A stretch of 56,830 nucleotides of DNA from an uncultured Nitrospina sp. (GCA_937891765.1 CALAGQ010000054.1:1-56830), one strand, 5' to 3'. Shown: positions 25,026-33,768, counted from the first letter of the stretch. A program made the numbers and translations. The notes: generated from the letters alone by a model not told the origin.

Positions 25026-25484
25026 TCAGGAGTTTTCCGGGACAGGATCAACCGACTCTTTTGCCCAGTAGGTACGGCTGGAAACGATCAAGGCCATTCC
25101 TATTCCGCAATAAATCGCGGCGACGACCACATATCCCCCCAGGTATTCATTGTAGGAGCGCAAGAGAACTCCAAGGCCCATCATCATCGGGATTAAAATA
25201 TAAAAGGGTTTGGCGAAAATTTGGTGGATGTGAACCGGGTCCTGCAGTCCATGAATCCGGGCTTTGTTTTTTCGGGCGGTTTTGCTCAATACAAACCTTC
25301 CTTTGATCAGCCCGATCAACACGGCGGTGATTACAGAAAAGATGATGGCAACTTGAGTCGAGTGTTGCTCCTGTCCCGCGAGTTGATATAAGCCAAAGCC
25401 GCGGAAAAAAAGGAACAGTCCGATGACGCACCACAATCCCCCGGCGATGGAAATAAGGCTGTTTTTATTCAAAAGAACCCCCAA
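25026..25484 (-). CDS. Four-helix membrane protein of unknown function
   Basis: 152 residues from TTG 25484; a TTG at 25472, with GGGGG just upstream, is an alternative start. Helices are near 12-30, 45-62, 93-108 and 115-135. A basic loop between helices two and three (KGRFVLSKTARKNKARIHGL) should face the cytoplasm. There are no family motifs that I recognise. It lies 17 bases before the CopD-like gene, and the two probably form an operon with the 54-residue protein. Confidence 0.68.
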   Translation of the reverse strand: MGVLLNKNSLISIAGGLWCVIGLFLFFRGFGLYQLAGQEQHSTQVAIIFSVITAVLIGLIKGRFVLSKTARKNKARIHGLQDPVHIHQIFAKPFYILIPMMMGLGVLLRSYNEYLGGYVVVAAIYCGIGMALIVSSRTYWAKESVDPVPENS

Positions 25485-25545
25485 TTAGATTGATTTAGGA
25501 TTAGATGATAATAACAGGTAAAAGTTTCATCTGCATCCGGTAATA

Positions 25546-25977
25546 TCAGCCTCTAGGTATACTGCCGTACACTAGACGGACAGACATTCTGCCGCTTTTG
25601 CTTTTATACATTGGGCGCGTTTCCCCATTTTTAAAGTCGAATAAAACCCCATAGCTTCCGCCGTCGCCTTTCAGCCAGACGGTAGACTGGCCGCCGGGTG
25701 GGAAAACGGTTTCCAGATGCATCTCTTTTTCATATTTATCGTAATTTATTACTTCAGGATTATATAAGGTGCGAATATCATCCTCGTCAGGCAGTCGCCA
25801 GTCCTGAAAGTTACAGAATTTGATATCATTCATGTGGATTCTGAAGTCGTGGGCTTCATCCCAAGTGAACCATTTAGCATCCCTCTGCCACCCGTCTTCC
25901 CGAAGCCATATGAGAGTGGTTTTGGTGTCGGTTAAGGTGCCATCCTGATTGTCTATAAATCTATTTGAGTCAGGCAT
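25546..25977 (-). CDS. Lcl-type (DUF1566) domain protein
   Basis: 143 residues from ATG 25977; a TTG at 25995 overlapping the upstream stop would add six. The sequence RFIDNQDGTLTDTKTTLIW, then WDEAHDF and FQDWRLPDEDDIRTLYNPE, and the C-terminal strand GRMSVRLV, are typical of the DUF1566/Lcl C-terminal domain. That domain occurs in Legionella collagen-like protein and many exported proteins. No signal peptide is visible, so this copy would stay in the cytoplasm or be exported by an unknown route. It follows the squalene synthase-like gene directly and is probably translated with it. Confidence 0.85.
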   Translation of the reverse strand: MPDSNRFIDNQDGTLTDTKTTLIWLREDGWQRDAKWFTWDEAHDFRIHMNDIKFCNFQDWRLPDEDDIRTLYNPEVINYDKYEKEMHLETVFPPGGQSTVWLKGDGGSYGVLFDFKNGETRPMYKSKSGRMSVRLVYGSIPRG

Positions 25978-25991
25978 AATATTGATTAATT

Positions 25992-27095
25992 TCAAGTGTT
26001 AGGGTTGACAGGTTCCAGGGCAATCTTTTCCAAGCGCGACTTCAGTCCTTCCAGGTCAAAGGTGGGAGGGTTTTGAAACGCGCTATCGCTGATGATGTTT
26101 GCAAAGGAATATTTTAGAAGATTGTTGGACCACGCGATAAAAGGAGTCCCCAATAAAATACGTTTTACAGTGCTTCGCGAAATTTTAACCTGGGCGTTGG
26201 AGTTCAGTAGTTCAGGGTTGTTGTGCAAGACGGCCACGGTTTTAAGGGCCATCCATAAAGGCCAGATGCAAAACAGGCGCAGGGCGATTTCTGTTCTGGG
26301 GATGGCCAGGGTGAACTTCAATGCATCTTGCAGATGACCATTGGTTTTGCTAAGCAGGCCTTCCAGGATTTGCAGGTTTTTATCCATGGATGTTCCAGAA
26401 TGAAATTCGTCCATGGTCAAACCTTGTTCCGAAATGATGCTTCGGGGAATATACGACCAGCCTCTGTCACGGTCGGCAATAATATCTTTGGATATGTTGG
26501 TCATTTGCAGTCCGAGCCCGAAGGATACGGCATTTTGGCGCATGATGTCTCGTGCTGTTTCTGGCAGATGCGGCAGTTTTTGAAAAAACAGGTTGCACAG
26601 CATTTCCCCAACGACTCCCGCGACAAAATAACAATATTCTTCCAGATCCTGTAAGTTTTCCAGCGGAGTGATTTCGCCGAACTGAAAACGGTTTTGGAAA
26701 AAGGCCATGCCTTTTGCCATTTTTGAAACGGAAGGAATGATCTGATCCTGATGGTTTTTGGGGAGCGAGTCAAAGACATTGAAGACTCGGGAAACCTGAT
26801 TAAGAAGATCCAAGTCATTGGGGGTGCCATCGACTGCGGCGCAGTCTTCAACCCATGCTGCGAGATTCTTTTTGCGATAATCCCGGTCTTCGATCAATCG
26901 TGAAAATTCAAGCAAGAGTCCGGTTTTTATTTTTGGGCTCAGTTTTGCTGCGTCTTCGACCGTGTCAATAGTTCGGCAAAAAAGATAGGCCGTGAGAATG
27001 CTTCGGTGAAGCTCGCCTCTTAGAACGGATATGTTGAGAGCAAAGGTTCTGCTAACTTTAGGAAGCGTTTGTACGCAGTAGGTCCAGTCGTCCAT
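25992..27095 (-). CDS. Squalene/phytoene synthase-family enzyme (long, squalene synthase-like)
   Basis: 367 residues. The first Asp-rich motif is DTVED (about 44-48) and the second is DIIADRDRGWSYIP (about 207-220). Between them are the family segments YCYFVAGVVGEML and GLGLQMTNISKDI. The enzyme should couple two farnesyl or geranylgeranyl diphosphates head to head. At 367 residues it is longer than HpnC/HpnD or CrtB (about 280-310) and closer to eukaryote-like squalene synthases such as that of Methylococcus. No clear C-terminal membrane anchor is present. ispH lies just upstream on the same strand, so isoprenoid supply and use are neighbours. Confidence 0.88.
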   Translation of the reverse strand: MDDWTYCVQTLPKVSRTFALNISVLRGELHRSILTAYLFCRTIDTVEDAAKLSPKIKTGLLLEFSRLIEDRDYRKKNLAAWVEDCAAVDGTPNDLDLLNQVSRVFNVFDSLPKNHQDQIIPSVSKMAKGMAFFQNRFQFGEITPLENLQDLEEYCYFVAGVVGEMLCNLFFQKLPHLPETARDIMRQNAVSFGLGLQMTNISKDIIADRDRGWSYIPRSIISEQGLTMDEFHSGTSMDKNLQILEGLLSKTNGHLQDALKFTLAIPRTEIALRLFCIWPLWMALKTVAVLHNNPELLNSNAQVKISRSTVKRILLGTPFIAWSNNLLKYSFANIISDSAFQNPPTFDLEGLKSRLEKIALEPVNPNT

Positions 27096-27190
27096 TCTTG
27101 GGAAAAGAAATCCCCCTCTGGGTAAACCCGGGGCAAAAAGATTTAAAGTGATTACAGGATAAAAGAGAGTTGCTTAAAAAACGGGATATC

Positions 27191-27219
27191 AAAAACCGAA
27201 ACCCTAAAGGTATGGGTTT
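27191..27219 (-). terminator. Putative terminator after ispH
   Basis: On the minus strand, 11 bases after the ispH stop, AAACCC and GGGTTT form a 6-bp stem with a 9-base loop, followed by CGG and a short T-run (27191-27195). The stem is weak. Bases 27096-27190 hold nothing else recognisable. Confidence 0.45.
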
Positions 27220-27230
27220 GTCGATTTTAA

Positions 27231-28118
27231 TCAGGAATGGAGCACTTTTTCTTCCAGACCTTCAACCCTTTTGGCGATCTTTAAAATCTCGGAATGTACT
27301 TGATTGATGATATCTTCCGGGGTGCTGGTCCCTGCGGTAATGCCTACATGTTGTTTGCCAATGAACCATTCCTGATTTAATTGGTGGAACGATTCGATAT
27401 GACGCGCTTCAACACCTTTCTCTTCGCAGACCTGCACCAGCTTTTTCGTATTGGAAGAATTAAAACCACCTATGACGATCATCAAATCGACTTGATCGGC
27501 CAATTCATGCACTGCCACTTGTCGGTCTTGAGTAGGCTGGCAGATGGTATTGACAAATGACACTTCATCTACAAAATCGAGAGCCCGGATTTTTTCCACA
27601 AGACCCTCAACTTTATCAGTTTGCTGGGTGGTCTGAGAGACGATTCCAAGTTTGCGGTGGCCGGATCGCTTGATCTTGTCAAAGTCATCTTCGTTATTGA
27701 TGACCACATGATCAGCCAAGTCTCCCACGATTCCTTTAACTTCCACATGATCCTTCTGCCCGATCACCACGGGGAAGTAGCCTTTTGTCACCAGTGATTT
27801 AATGGTTTGATGGACTCTCATTACCAAGGGACAACTTGCGTCGTAAACTATGAAGCCAGCCTCTTGAAGTTGTTGCTTGGTTCTTTCAGCCGCTCCATGT
27901 GCGGTGATCATGACCTTCTTGGTCTTGATTTTATCTATATCCTCGATTCCCGGTACAAGGGAGACCCCGTTCTGCTTCAAAGATTCACTGACTTGCGGGT
28001 TATGAACCAATTGGCCCACGATAGTCAGGTCGGAATGAAATTCCGGAGACATGGCAAGGTCGATGGCATCTCGAACCCCAAAACAGGTGCCCATTGCGCT
28101 GGCAAGGGAGACTTTCAT
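27231..28118 (-). CDS. ispH: 4-hydroxy-3-methylbut-2-enyl diphosphate reductase
   Basis: 295 residues. The enzyme makes IPP and DMAPP from HMBPP, the last step of the MEP isoprenoid pathway. The three cluster cysteines are visible: MGTCFGVRDAI, DASCPLVMRVH and NTICQPTQDRQ. Active-site His residues lie in LVHNPQV, TAHGAAE and DHVEVKG, with the adjacent Glu. Substrate-binding residues are in GGFNSSNT and GITAGTSTPEDII. It has the standard short bacterial form with no fused S1 domain. It uses a 4Fe-4S cluster and reduced ferredoxin or flavodoxin in known relatives. Cytoplasmic. Confidence 0.97.
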   Translation of the reverse strand: MKVSLASAMGTCFGVRDAIDLAMSPEFHSDLTIVGQLVHNPQVSESLKQNGVSLVPGIEDIDKIKTKKVMITAHGAAERTKQQLQEAGFIVYDASCPLVMRVHQTIKSLVTKGYFPVVIGQKDHVEVKGIVGDLADHVVINNEDDFDKIKRSGHRKLGIVSQTTQQTDKVEGLVEKIRALDFVDEVSFVNTICQPTQDRQVAVHELADQVDLMIVIGGFNSSNTKKLVQVCEEKGVEARHIESFHQLNQEWFIGKQHVGITAGTSTPEDIINQVHSEILKIAKRVEGLEEKVLHS

Positions 28119-28214
28119 TGTATATATTCCTTATATGGACGTATTCTTAAGTTTATTGACAAACCAACAGTCTAAATCATAGCAAACTGCGTCCGGCATT
28201 CAAATAAAAAACCC

Positions 28215-28964
28215 CTATTTGGTGAAGATGTTTTTTATCGCTTGCCAGGTTGTCTGGCGGCCAATGTCGGCAATTGATTCCGTAAGCGGGATATTTTTAG
28301 GGCATACCTCAACGCAGACCTGCGCATTGCCGCAATCGGCGATGCCTCCTTCACCCATAACGGCATTCAGCCTGTCTTCTTTTTTCATTTCCCCTGTGGG
28401 GTGCAGGTTAAAAAGGCGGACTTGATTGAAGGTGGCTGCTCCCAAAAAGGCGTTGTCTAAAGTGAACTGAGGGCAGGCTTCCAGACAGCATCCACAGGTC
28501 ATGCACTCTGACATGACATAACGCTTGGCGCGATCCTGATCGGTCATGATCGGTCCTTCGCCGATGTCATGGCTCCCGTCAATATCGACCCAGGCCTTGA
28601 CTTTTTTCAGGTTTTCGAACATGCGTTCACGGTTGACCTGCAAGTCACGGATGACTGGAAATTTGGACATGGGTTCCAGGGTAATCGGCTTTTCCAGATT
28701 ATCCACCAACGCGGTGCAGGCTTGTCGAACCCGGCCATTGATCACCATGGTGCAGGAGCCGCAAACCTCTTCTAGGCAATTACTATCCCACGTAACCGGA
28801 CACACCTTTTTCCCATCCCCCGTTGTGGGTGACTTCTGAATTTCCATCAGACAGGAAATGATATTGGCAAATGGCCTGTGGGGCACCTCAAAGGTCTGCC
28901 AGTAGGCCGCAGCACCGGGTGTATCCTGACGCTTAATCTTTAAAGTTAAGTTTTTTTCAGTCAT
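28215..28964 (-). CDS. sdhB: Succinate dehydrogenase/fumarate reductase iron-sulfur subunit
   Basis: 249 residues. The N-terminal plant-ferredoxin domain holds the 2Fe-2S cysteines (NCLEEVCGSCTMVINGRVRQ then AC). The C-terminal domain has SECMTCGCCLEACP and CGNAQVCVEVCPKNIP for the 4Fe-4S and 3Fe-4S clusters. Electrons pass between the flavoprotein and the membrane quinone site. It is the last gene of sdhC-sdhA-sdhB and overlaps sdhA by 8 bases. The subunit order and single cytochrome b anchor are of the Bacillus/epsilonproteobacterial type. The direction, succinate oxidation or fumarate reduction in a reductive TCA cycle, cannot be decided from sequence. Confidence 0.96.
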   Translation of the reverse strand: MTEKNLTLKIKRQDTPGAAAYWQTFEVPHRPFANIISCLMEIQKSPTTGDGKKVCPVTWDSNCLEEVCGSCTMVINGRVRQACTALVDNLEKPITLEPMSKFPVIRDLQVNRERMFENLKKVKAWVDIDGSHDIGEGPIMTDQDRAKRYVMSECMTCGCCLEACPQFTLDNAFLGAATFNQVRLFNLHPTGEMKKEDRLNAVMGEGGIADCGNAQVCVEVCPKNIPLTESIADIGRQTTWQAIKNIFTK

Positions 28965-30897
28965 ATTTTCTGGGCCGTGGCGTCACCAGCGAGGTGTTGA
29001 CCTCCTCGTAGGTGATCTCCGGCTGATTGTCTTTATATTGAGCCACCGTTGTTTTAAGCCATTTTTCGTTGTTCTCTTCGAACCGTTTCATATAGGTAAG
29101 ATGATCGGCAGGAAATTTTTCCTGACTCACTTCCCCATATTGTTTTTGTTCCAGGTAGTCGATGTATTCATGCGGATCAAAATCTTTGGGCTGGTGCAAG
29201 TCGAAATCCGGTTTGTAATGACTGCCTCGGAATTCGTCTCTCATTAAAGCACCTTTAGTGATTATTTTTGAAAGATGGATCATGCAATACAACTGGTTGA
29301 TGAAACTGGGCGACGGATTGGCCCAGTCATTCGTGTCCAGGCATTTGACATCTTTGAACCGTGTTTCAATATCATTGATCTCGTGAACGGCCTTATCCAA
29401 GGATTTATTATCCCGGACAATAAGAACGTTTGCCAGCATGATATCCCCCAACTCGTGATGCAATTTATGAGGGTTTTCCGTGCCATCCATTTTTTTGATA
29501 TCGTTAAACCGGTTTTGCCAGTGTGCGCGGGTGTCATCGAAGACCGTCGAGGGAATATCCTCCACCGATTTTTCAAGAGAGTCCGTGTAGTTCATGATGC
29601 CCCGGGCCATCATCAGTCCCGTATAAATACAGCTCAATAGCGAGTTGGCACCCAGCCGGTTGGCTCCGTGGTATTGGTAATCGGCTTCTCCCGCCGCAAA
29701 CAGTCCTTGAATGGAAGTCATCTGATTTCTAGGAGACCCGTGATCGATCAGTCCATCGTTGTCCGGGCCGTAGTCGGTCCACAATCCTCCCATGGAGTAA
29801 TGCACCGCGGGGAAGATTTTCATGGGGGTTTCGCGAGGGTCCACACCGGTGAACTTGGTGTAGATGTCCATGATTCCGCCGAGACGGTTGTCTAGGAATT
29901 CTCTCGACTTATGAGTCAGGTCGAGATAGACCATTGGGTCGCCGCTAACTCCGAGATTCTGGTTGTAGACAATGTCATAAATTTCCCGACTGGCGACATC
30001 TCTGGGCACAAGATTTTTGAAAAGAGGATATCTTTCCTCGAGAAAATAATAGCGTTCGCTTTCAGGGATTTTTTTTGGGTTGCGTTTGTCGTTGGCATCG
30101 CGCGGTACCCAGATGCGCCCGCCTTCACCTCTGGCCGATTCGCTCATCAGCCGAAGCTTGTCCTGTCCGGGAATGGCGGTGGGGTGGATCTGGATGAACT
30201 CTCCATTGGCGTACTTGGCTCCTTGCAGGTAAGCGGTTGTAGCGGCGGCTCCGGTATTGACGACAGAATTGGTGGAGCGCGCATAAACCTGCCCCGGTCC
30301 GCCGGTGGCCAAGACCACAGCATCCGCCTGCAAGGTATAGATTTCATCGGTTCGCAGGTCGTGAATCACTGCGCCTCGGCAAATTCCTTCAGAATCAAGA
30401 ACGGCTCCCAGATATTCATGCCATTCCAATGTCTTAGCAGAGCCGTCATGCACATGGCGCCGGACTTGTTCGTCAAGCGCGTAAACGAGTTGTTGTCCGG
30501 TGGTGGCACCGGCAAAAGCGGTGCGGTTATAAAGCGTGCCGCCGAACCTGCGGAAATCGAGATGCCCTTCACCAGTGCGGTTAAACGCTACACCCATTCG
30601 GTCCATCAGATGAATGATGGCTGGAGCCTGATAACACATGTCGCGTACCAGAGGTTGGTGGGCCAGAAAGTCTCCCCCCTTGATGGTGTCGTAGAAATGT
30701 TTTTCAGGAGTATCGCCTTCGTTCTTTGCATCGATGGCGGCATTGATGCCACCTTGCGCGCAAACCGAATGGGATCGTTTTAACGACTGGTAAGACACAA
30801 CGGTCACTTCTCCGTTGCGCTCACAAAACTTCATGGCCAGAGCCAATCCAGCCAATCCACCTCCTATGACGACAATTTTTTTCTTTCTATTCATCAT
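28957..30897 (-). CDS. sdhA: Succinate dehydrogenase/fumarate reductase flavoprotein subunit
   Basis: 646 residues from ATG 30897, just after the sdhC stop; a longer frame starts inside sdhC at 30924. The FAD-binding fold is VVIGGGLAGLALAMKF. SHSVCAQGGINAA contains the covalent-FAD His region, and ATGGPGQVYARSTNS, IQIHPTAIPG and GGRIWVPRD mark the active site. HYSMGGLWTDYGP and GEADYQYHGANRLGANSLLS are the C-terminal signatures. Length and insertions match the Bacillus-type SdhA (about 590-650), which is longer at the C-terminus than the E. coli form. Peripheral on the cytoplasmic membrane face. Confidence 0.97.
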   Translation of the reverse strand: MMNRKKKIVVIGGGLAGLALAMKFCERNGEVTVVSYQSLKRSHSVCAQGGINAAIDAKNEGDTPEKHFYDTIKGGDFLAHQPLVRDMCYQAPAIIHLMDRMGVAFNRTGEGHLDFRRFGGTLYNRTAFAGATTGQQLVYALDEQVRRHVHDGSAKTLEWHEYLGAVLDSEGICRGAVIHDLRTDEIYTLQADAVVLATGGPGQVYARSTNSVVNTGAAATTAYLQGAKYANGEFIQIHPTAIPGQDKLRLMSESARGEGGRIWVPRDANDKRNPKKIPESERYYFLEERYPLFKNLVPRDVASREIYDIVYNQNLGVSGDPMVYLDLTHKSREFLDNRLGGIMDIYTKFTGVDPRETPMKIFPAVHYSMGGLWTDYGPDNDGLIDHGSPRNQMTSIQGLFAAGEADYQYHGANRLGANSLLSCIYTGLMMARGIMNYTDSLEKSVEDIPSTVFDDTRAHWQNRFNDIKKMDGTENPHKLHHELGDIMLANVLIVRDNKSLDKAVHEINDIETRFKDVKCLDTNDWANPSPSFINQLYCMIHLSKIITKGALMRDEFRGSHYKPDFDLHQPKDFDPHEYIDYLEQKQYGEVSQEKFPADHLTYMKRFEENNEKWLKTTVAQYKDNQPEITYEEVNTSLVTPRPRKYD

Positions 30898-30901
30898 CTG
30901 C

Positions 30902-31579
30902 TTATCTCGCCACCGTTGCTTCAACAGGAATCGGGTTCATATTAAATTCTGCCACTGTGGCCATACCCAGAACTGTGAGCGCGAGGCCGATCGCAGCGAA
31001 AACAATGGCCCCGTTTCTCTGGGCATTTTCGCCAATCAAAATTCCCCAGGAAACGCAGAACCCCCAAAGACCGTTGCTGAAATGAAAGGTCGCTGAAACA
31101 ATACCTATGGTATAGACCAGCAATCCCTGCCAGGTTTGAAATTCACCGTTCAGAATATCGATCAAAAAGGGCGCCGCTTCAAAATAGTGTTTGCCTTCCC
31201 ATAGCTTGGGTGCCACCGTGGTTCCCAAGTGGTAAATCAGAAAAACGAAAACAACAGCACCGGAAAGACGTTGCAATGTGTAAAGGCCATTTCGCGGATA
31301 CCGATATCGATGCACATTGGTCTTGGCATGATGTATCACATAAAATCCCATTACCGAATGAAAGAGGAGCGGGATATATATAAAAGTTATTTCAATAACC
31401 AGAAGGAAAGGCAGGTTGTTGATCGCGTCAATACTGAGCTGATAGGGCCATACTCCCACAGTGCGAAGGGAGTTGACGCATAAATGAACAACCAGGAAAG
31501 CTCCGATAGGTACGATTCCTGTTAAGGAATGGAGCTTTAAAAGCAGGTAGTGAATTTCATCTTTAGAGGGCTTGGCCAT
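30902..31579 (-). CDS. sdhC: Succinate dehydrogenase cytochrome b subunit
   Basis: 225 residues with five membrane helices (about 12-35, 55-80, 98-120, 150-172 and 190-215). His residues placed on the helices (LKLHSLTG, FLVVHLCVN, YHLGTT, TFHFSNG) would coordinate two haems b, as in Bacillus and Wolinella enzymes. It anchors SdhA and SdhB and reacts with quinone. It is the first gene of the operon. Bases 31580-31735 upstream hold only presumed promoter sequence and a small GGGATACTCCC palindrome. Confidence 0.95.
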   Translation of the reverse strand: MAKPSKDEIHYLLLKLHSLTGIVPIGAFLVVHLCVNSLRTVGVWPYQLSIDAINNLPFLLVIEITFIYIPLLFHSVMGFYVIHHAKTNVHRYRYPRNGLYTLQRLSGAVVFVFLIYHLGTTVAPKLWEGKHYFEAAPFLIDILNGEFQTWQGLLVYTIGIVSATFHFSNGLWGFCVSWGILIGENAQRNGAIVFAAIGLALTVLGMATVAEFNMNPIPVEATVAR

Positions 31580-31735
31580 AAGGAGAACGAAATAAACACC
31601 AGTTTGCGTAATTAAAAAAATGGGAATGGGATACTCCCAGATTACACCTCATTTTGGCGTATAAATGGGTATCACACAAGGGTTAACACTAGCGAAGAGC
31701 AAAATAATCAAGCTGTAAAAGAGTGAGGAAGGGAT

Positions 31736-32005
31736 TTAAAAATCGGATTCCATAAGAGGACGTTGCTTAAAATCGGGGTTGATCGGTTTGTCTTCGGTGC
31801 TGATTTTCAAGTGCACAGGATCCTGCACATAAAAATCGACAAAACCACATTGGGCGCAGATGCTGGGTTGCAAAGGGACACTTTTCTCGACCCCGTGGTC
31901 CTGCCGAACCACCATGATTAATTCCTTATCCCGGCTGGTCCTCAGGCCAATCTCGCCTTTGAGGATGCTTTTTTCACCGCACTTGCTACAGGTATCCCTG
32001 GACAT
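31736..32005 (-). CDS. Zinc-ribbon-like small protein
   Basis: 89 residues from ATG 32005, preferred over ATG 32032 because AAGGAG sits nine bases upstream. Two Cys pairs, CSKCG near the start and CAQCG about 45 residues later, would bind one zinc as a ribbon. Between them is a beta-rich stretch (ELIMVVRQDHGVEKSVPL). The tail (TEDKPINPDFKQRPLMESDF) is polar. The layout recalls small C4 ribbon proteins annotated as nucleic-acid-binding or hypothetical; I do not recognise the family. It is monocistronic between sdhC and the HU-like gene. Confidence 0.75.
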   Translation of the reverse strand: MSRDTCSKCGEKSILKGEIGLRTSRDKELIMVVRQDHGVEKSVPLQPSICAQCGFVDFYVQDPVHLKISTEDKPINPDFKQRPLMESDF

Positions 32006-32103
32006 GCCGAGGCTCCTTGAATGAAGGGACATTCATCCTGAAAACAGGAGTCGTGTCCTGAAGCCCCATCATAACATAATTCCAGTGAACGGAAATAAAT
32101 GTT

Positions 32104-32460
32104 CTATCCTGCTGAAATGCTGAACACATTCTCTGGAACTTGAATGCGGCTGATCAATGCTTTGGCTTCCAGCACCTGCATCATTTCTGCGTTCACTCGT
32201 TCGCGTAATTCTTTACCTGCATGAAAACTGGGTTTGCGACGTACAGGCAATTGAATAATTTCCCCAGTCAGTGGTTTTTTCGCGGTCCGGGCTTTGTATT
32301 CGTTGACTTTGAATGACCCAAATCCTTGAACAACCACTCGACCGTCTGCGTACAGGGTCTCCATGATAGAATCCAGAAACGCGGTCAAATAGAGATCGGC
32401 TTCTTTTTTGGTCACATCCATCCGAGACGACAACTTGCTCACTAATTGTGCTCGTGTCAT
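32104..32460 (-). CDS. HU/IHF-family DNA-binding protein
   Basis: 118 residues from ATG 32460, which has a near-perfect AGGAGGAGAATC ribosome site; the longer frame from 32487 does not. The fold matches HU: TRAQLVSKLSSRMDVTKKEA, a VVVQGFGSFKV turn, and the beta arm ARTAKKPLTGEIIQLPVRRK, ending KPSFHAGKELRERVN. The usual GRNPxTGE arm motif is altered to TAKKPLTGE. A C-terminal extension of about 25 residues (MMQVLEAKALISRIQVPENV) goes beyond normal HU or IHF (about 90-100). It is a nucleoid protein, probably dimeric. Confidence 0.92.
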   Translation of the reverse strand: MTRAQLVSKLSSRMDVTKKEADLYLTAFLDSIMETLYADGRVVVQGFGSFKVNEYKARTAKKPLTGEIIQLPVRRKPSFHAGKELRERVNAEMMQVLEAKALISRIQVPENVFSISAG

Positions 32461-32476
32461 GATTCTCCTCCTGAAG

Positions 32477-32504
32477 TTGACAAACATTTATTAATTGCTA
32501 TAAC
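32477..32504 (+). promoter_or_regulatory. Candidate sigma-70-type promoter reading rightward
   Basis: TTGACA (32477-32482) and TATAAC (32499-32504) lie 16 bases apart on the plus strand. This is the best promoter-like pair in the 32461-32758 gap. It would give a leader of about 250 bases for the 2-hydroxyacid dehydrogenase gene. It overlaps the 5' leader of the HU-like gene on the other strand, so the two could interfere. The remainder of the gap is A/T-rich with no gene. Confidence 0.4.
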
Positions 32505-32758
32505 CAGATAAAGCAAAAACCGGGCCAAAATAAAGGCGATCAAATAAGCTCAAATTTTTCAAAAAGTTATCGATATGCAGGTAAATCTATTGGTTTTCGG
32601 GCAGTTATGATATTGGATAAAAGTGTTAACTTATGTGCGCACTCTAATTGTCGGTTATCCAAGTCGTTTCCTCTCTGGGAAAAAAACTCTGTGGGTCTAA
32701 AATCGTTGAGTTATTAGGCTACTGGTAAACGGGAACCTTATCTTTTTCACGGTGAGAA

Positions 32759-33694
32759 ATGGTGTCTATCAAAAATATTCTGGTCTATTTAACCCATCCT
32801 CATGTTGAGGCCTGGAACTTCAGGCCAGAACATAAAGCTTTGTTGGAGAGCCGGGTTCCCGGATTAAAAGTGGAGGTTTGCTTGAACTCCAAGGACTTTA
32901 AGGATCGTCTGCCTGAGGCCGAAGCGGTGATCGTCTGGTTTTTTAACGAGCGATGGCCGGCACCTCAGTTAAAGTTCATCGCCACGCCTGCGGCGGGCAA
33001 TGACTGGATTGAGGTGGAGCCTGGAGAGGCTCTGCAGATTTCCTTCGGTGGATTCCACGGAAGCCTGATCGCCGAAAGCGTTATTGGGGCCATGCTTTAT
33101 TTTGTAAAAGCCTTTCCCTTGTCGGTAAAGATGCAGAAACAGAAAAAATGGGCGCGGGTTAAAATCTCTGAAAAACTGAACTCGCTCTACAAAAGTCGGG
33201 TGACCATTCTGGGGTTCGGAAAAATAGGCAATGCGATAGCAGAAAGACTGAAACCTTTTGGATGTACTATTACAGGAATCAAAAGAAATCTTTTTCCTGT
33301 TCCGCGTTATTTTTCCACTGCAGATCGAATTCGTACTTTTGAAAACTGGCAAACGGTTTTTCCACAAACCGATCACCTGATTTGCGCTTTACCCGGAGGA
33401 GACGAGACTGACAAAATCCTTCAGGCGGAACATTTCAAGGTATTGCCAAAGTCCTGCTATTTTTATAATGCGGGGCGTGGGAATGTCTGTCGGGAGAGCG
33501 ACCTGGTTACGGCGTTAAGAAGCGGGGAAATTGCCGGGGCCTACCTCGACGTGTTTGAAGAGGAACCTCTGCCCGAATCTTCCCAGTTGTGGGAGATCGA
33601 AAACGTTCTCATGCAACCGCATTTGTCAGCGGTGTCGCCGCACTACTTGGAACTGTTTATCGAGGAGCTGGCCGAACGAATCAAAAATGGATAA
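32759..33694 (+). CDS. D-2-hydroxyacid dehydrogenase family protein
   Basis: 311 residues. The NAD-binding motif is VTILGFGKIGNAIAERLKPF. The catalytic Arg, Glu and His of the family are in NAGRGNVCRESDL, LDVFEEEPLPESS and QPHLSAVSP. The N-terminal catalytic half is short and diverged, like the glyoxylate/hydroxypyruvate reductase (GhrA) branch; the substrate is unknown. The enzyme reduces a 2-keto acid with NAD(P)H in the cytoplasm. A strong terminator follows 30 bases after the stop. Confidence 0.92.
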   Translation: MVSIKNILVYLTHPHVEAWNFRPEHKALLESRVPGLKVEVCLNSKDFKDRLPEAEAVIVWFFNERWPAPQLKFIATPAAGNDWIEVEPGEALQISFGGFHGSLIAESVIGAMLYFVKAFPLSVKMQKQKKWARVKISEKLNSLYKSRVTILGFGKIGNAIAERLKPFGCTITGIKRNLFPVPRYFSTADRIRTFENWQTVFPQTDHLICALPGGDETDKILQAEHFKVLPKSCYFYNAGRGNVCRESDLVTALRSGEIAGAYLDVFEEEPLPESSQLWEIENVLMQPHLSAVSPHYLELFIEELAERIKNG

Positions 33695-33723
33695 GAAATA
33701 AGAGCCGCTGTTGTTAACTAAAA

Positions 33724-33755
33724 AAGCCTCCTGCCTGAAGGCAGGAGGCTTTTGT
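33724..33755. terminator. Strong bidirectional intrinsic terminator
   Basis: AAGCCTCCTGCC-tgaa-GGCAGGAGGCTT is a perfect 12-bp stem with a 4-base loop, followed by TTG and TT on the plus strand and by an A-run upstream that serves as a T-run on the minus strand. It separates the 2-hydroxyacid dehydrogenase gene from the converging chemoreceptor remnant. Confidence 0.9.
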
Positions 33756-33768
33756 TCTTGCCAGAGCT

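Noticed and set aside
29911..30783. 290-codon plus frame opposite sdhA
   Set aside because: sdhA is certain on the other strand; the plus frame shows no domain.
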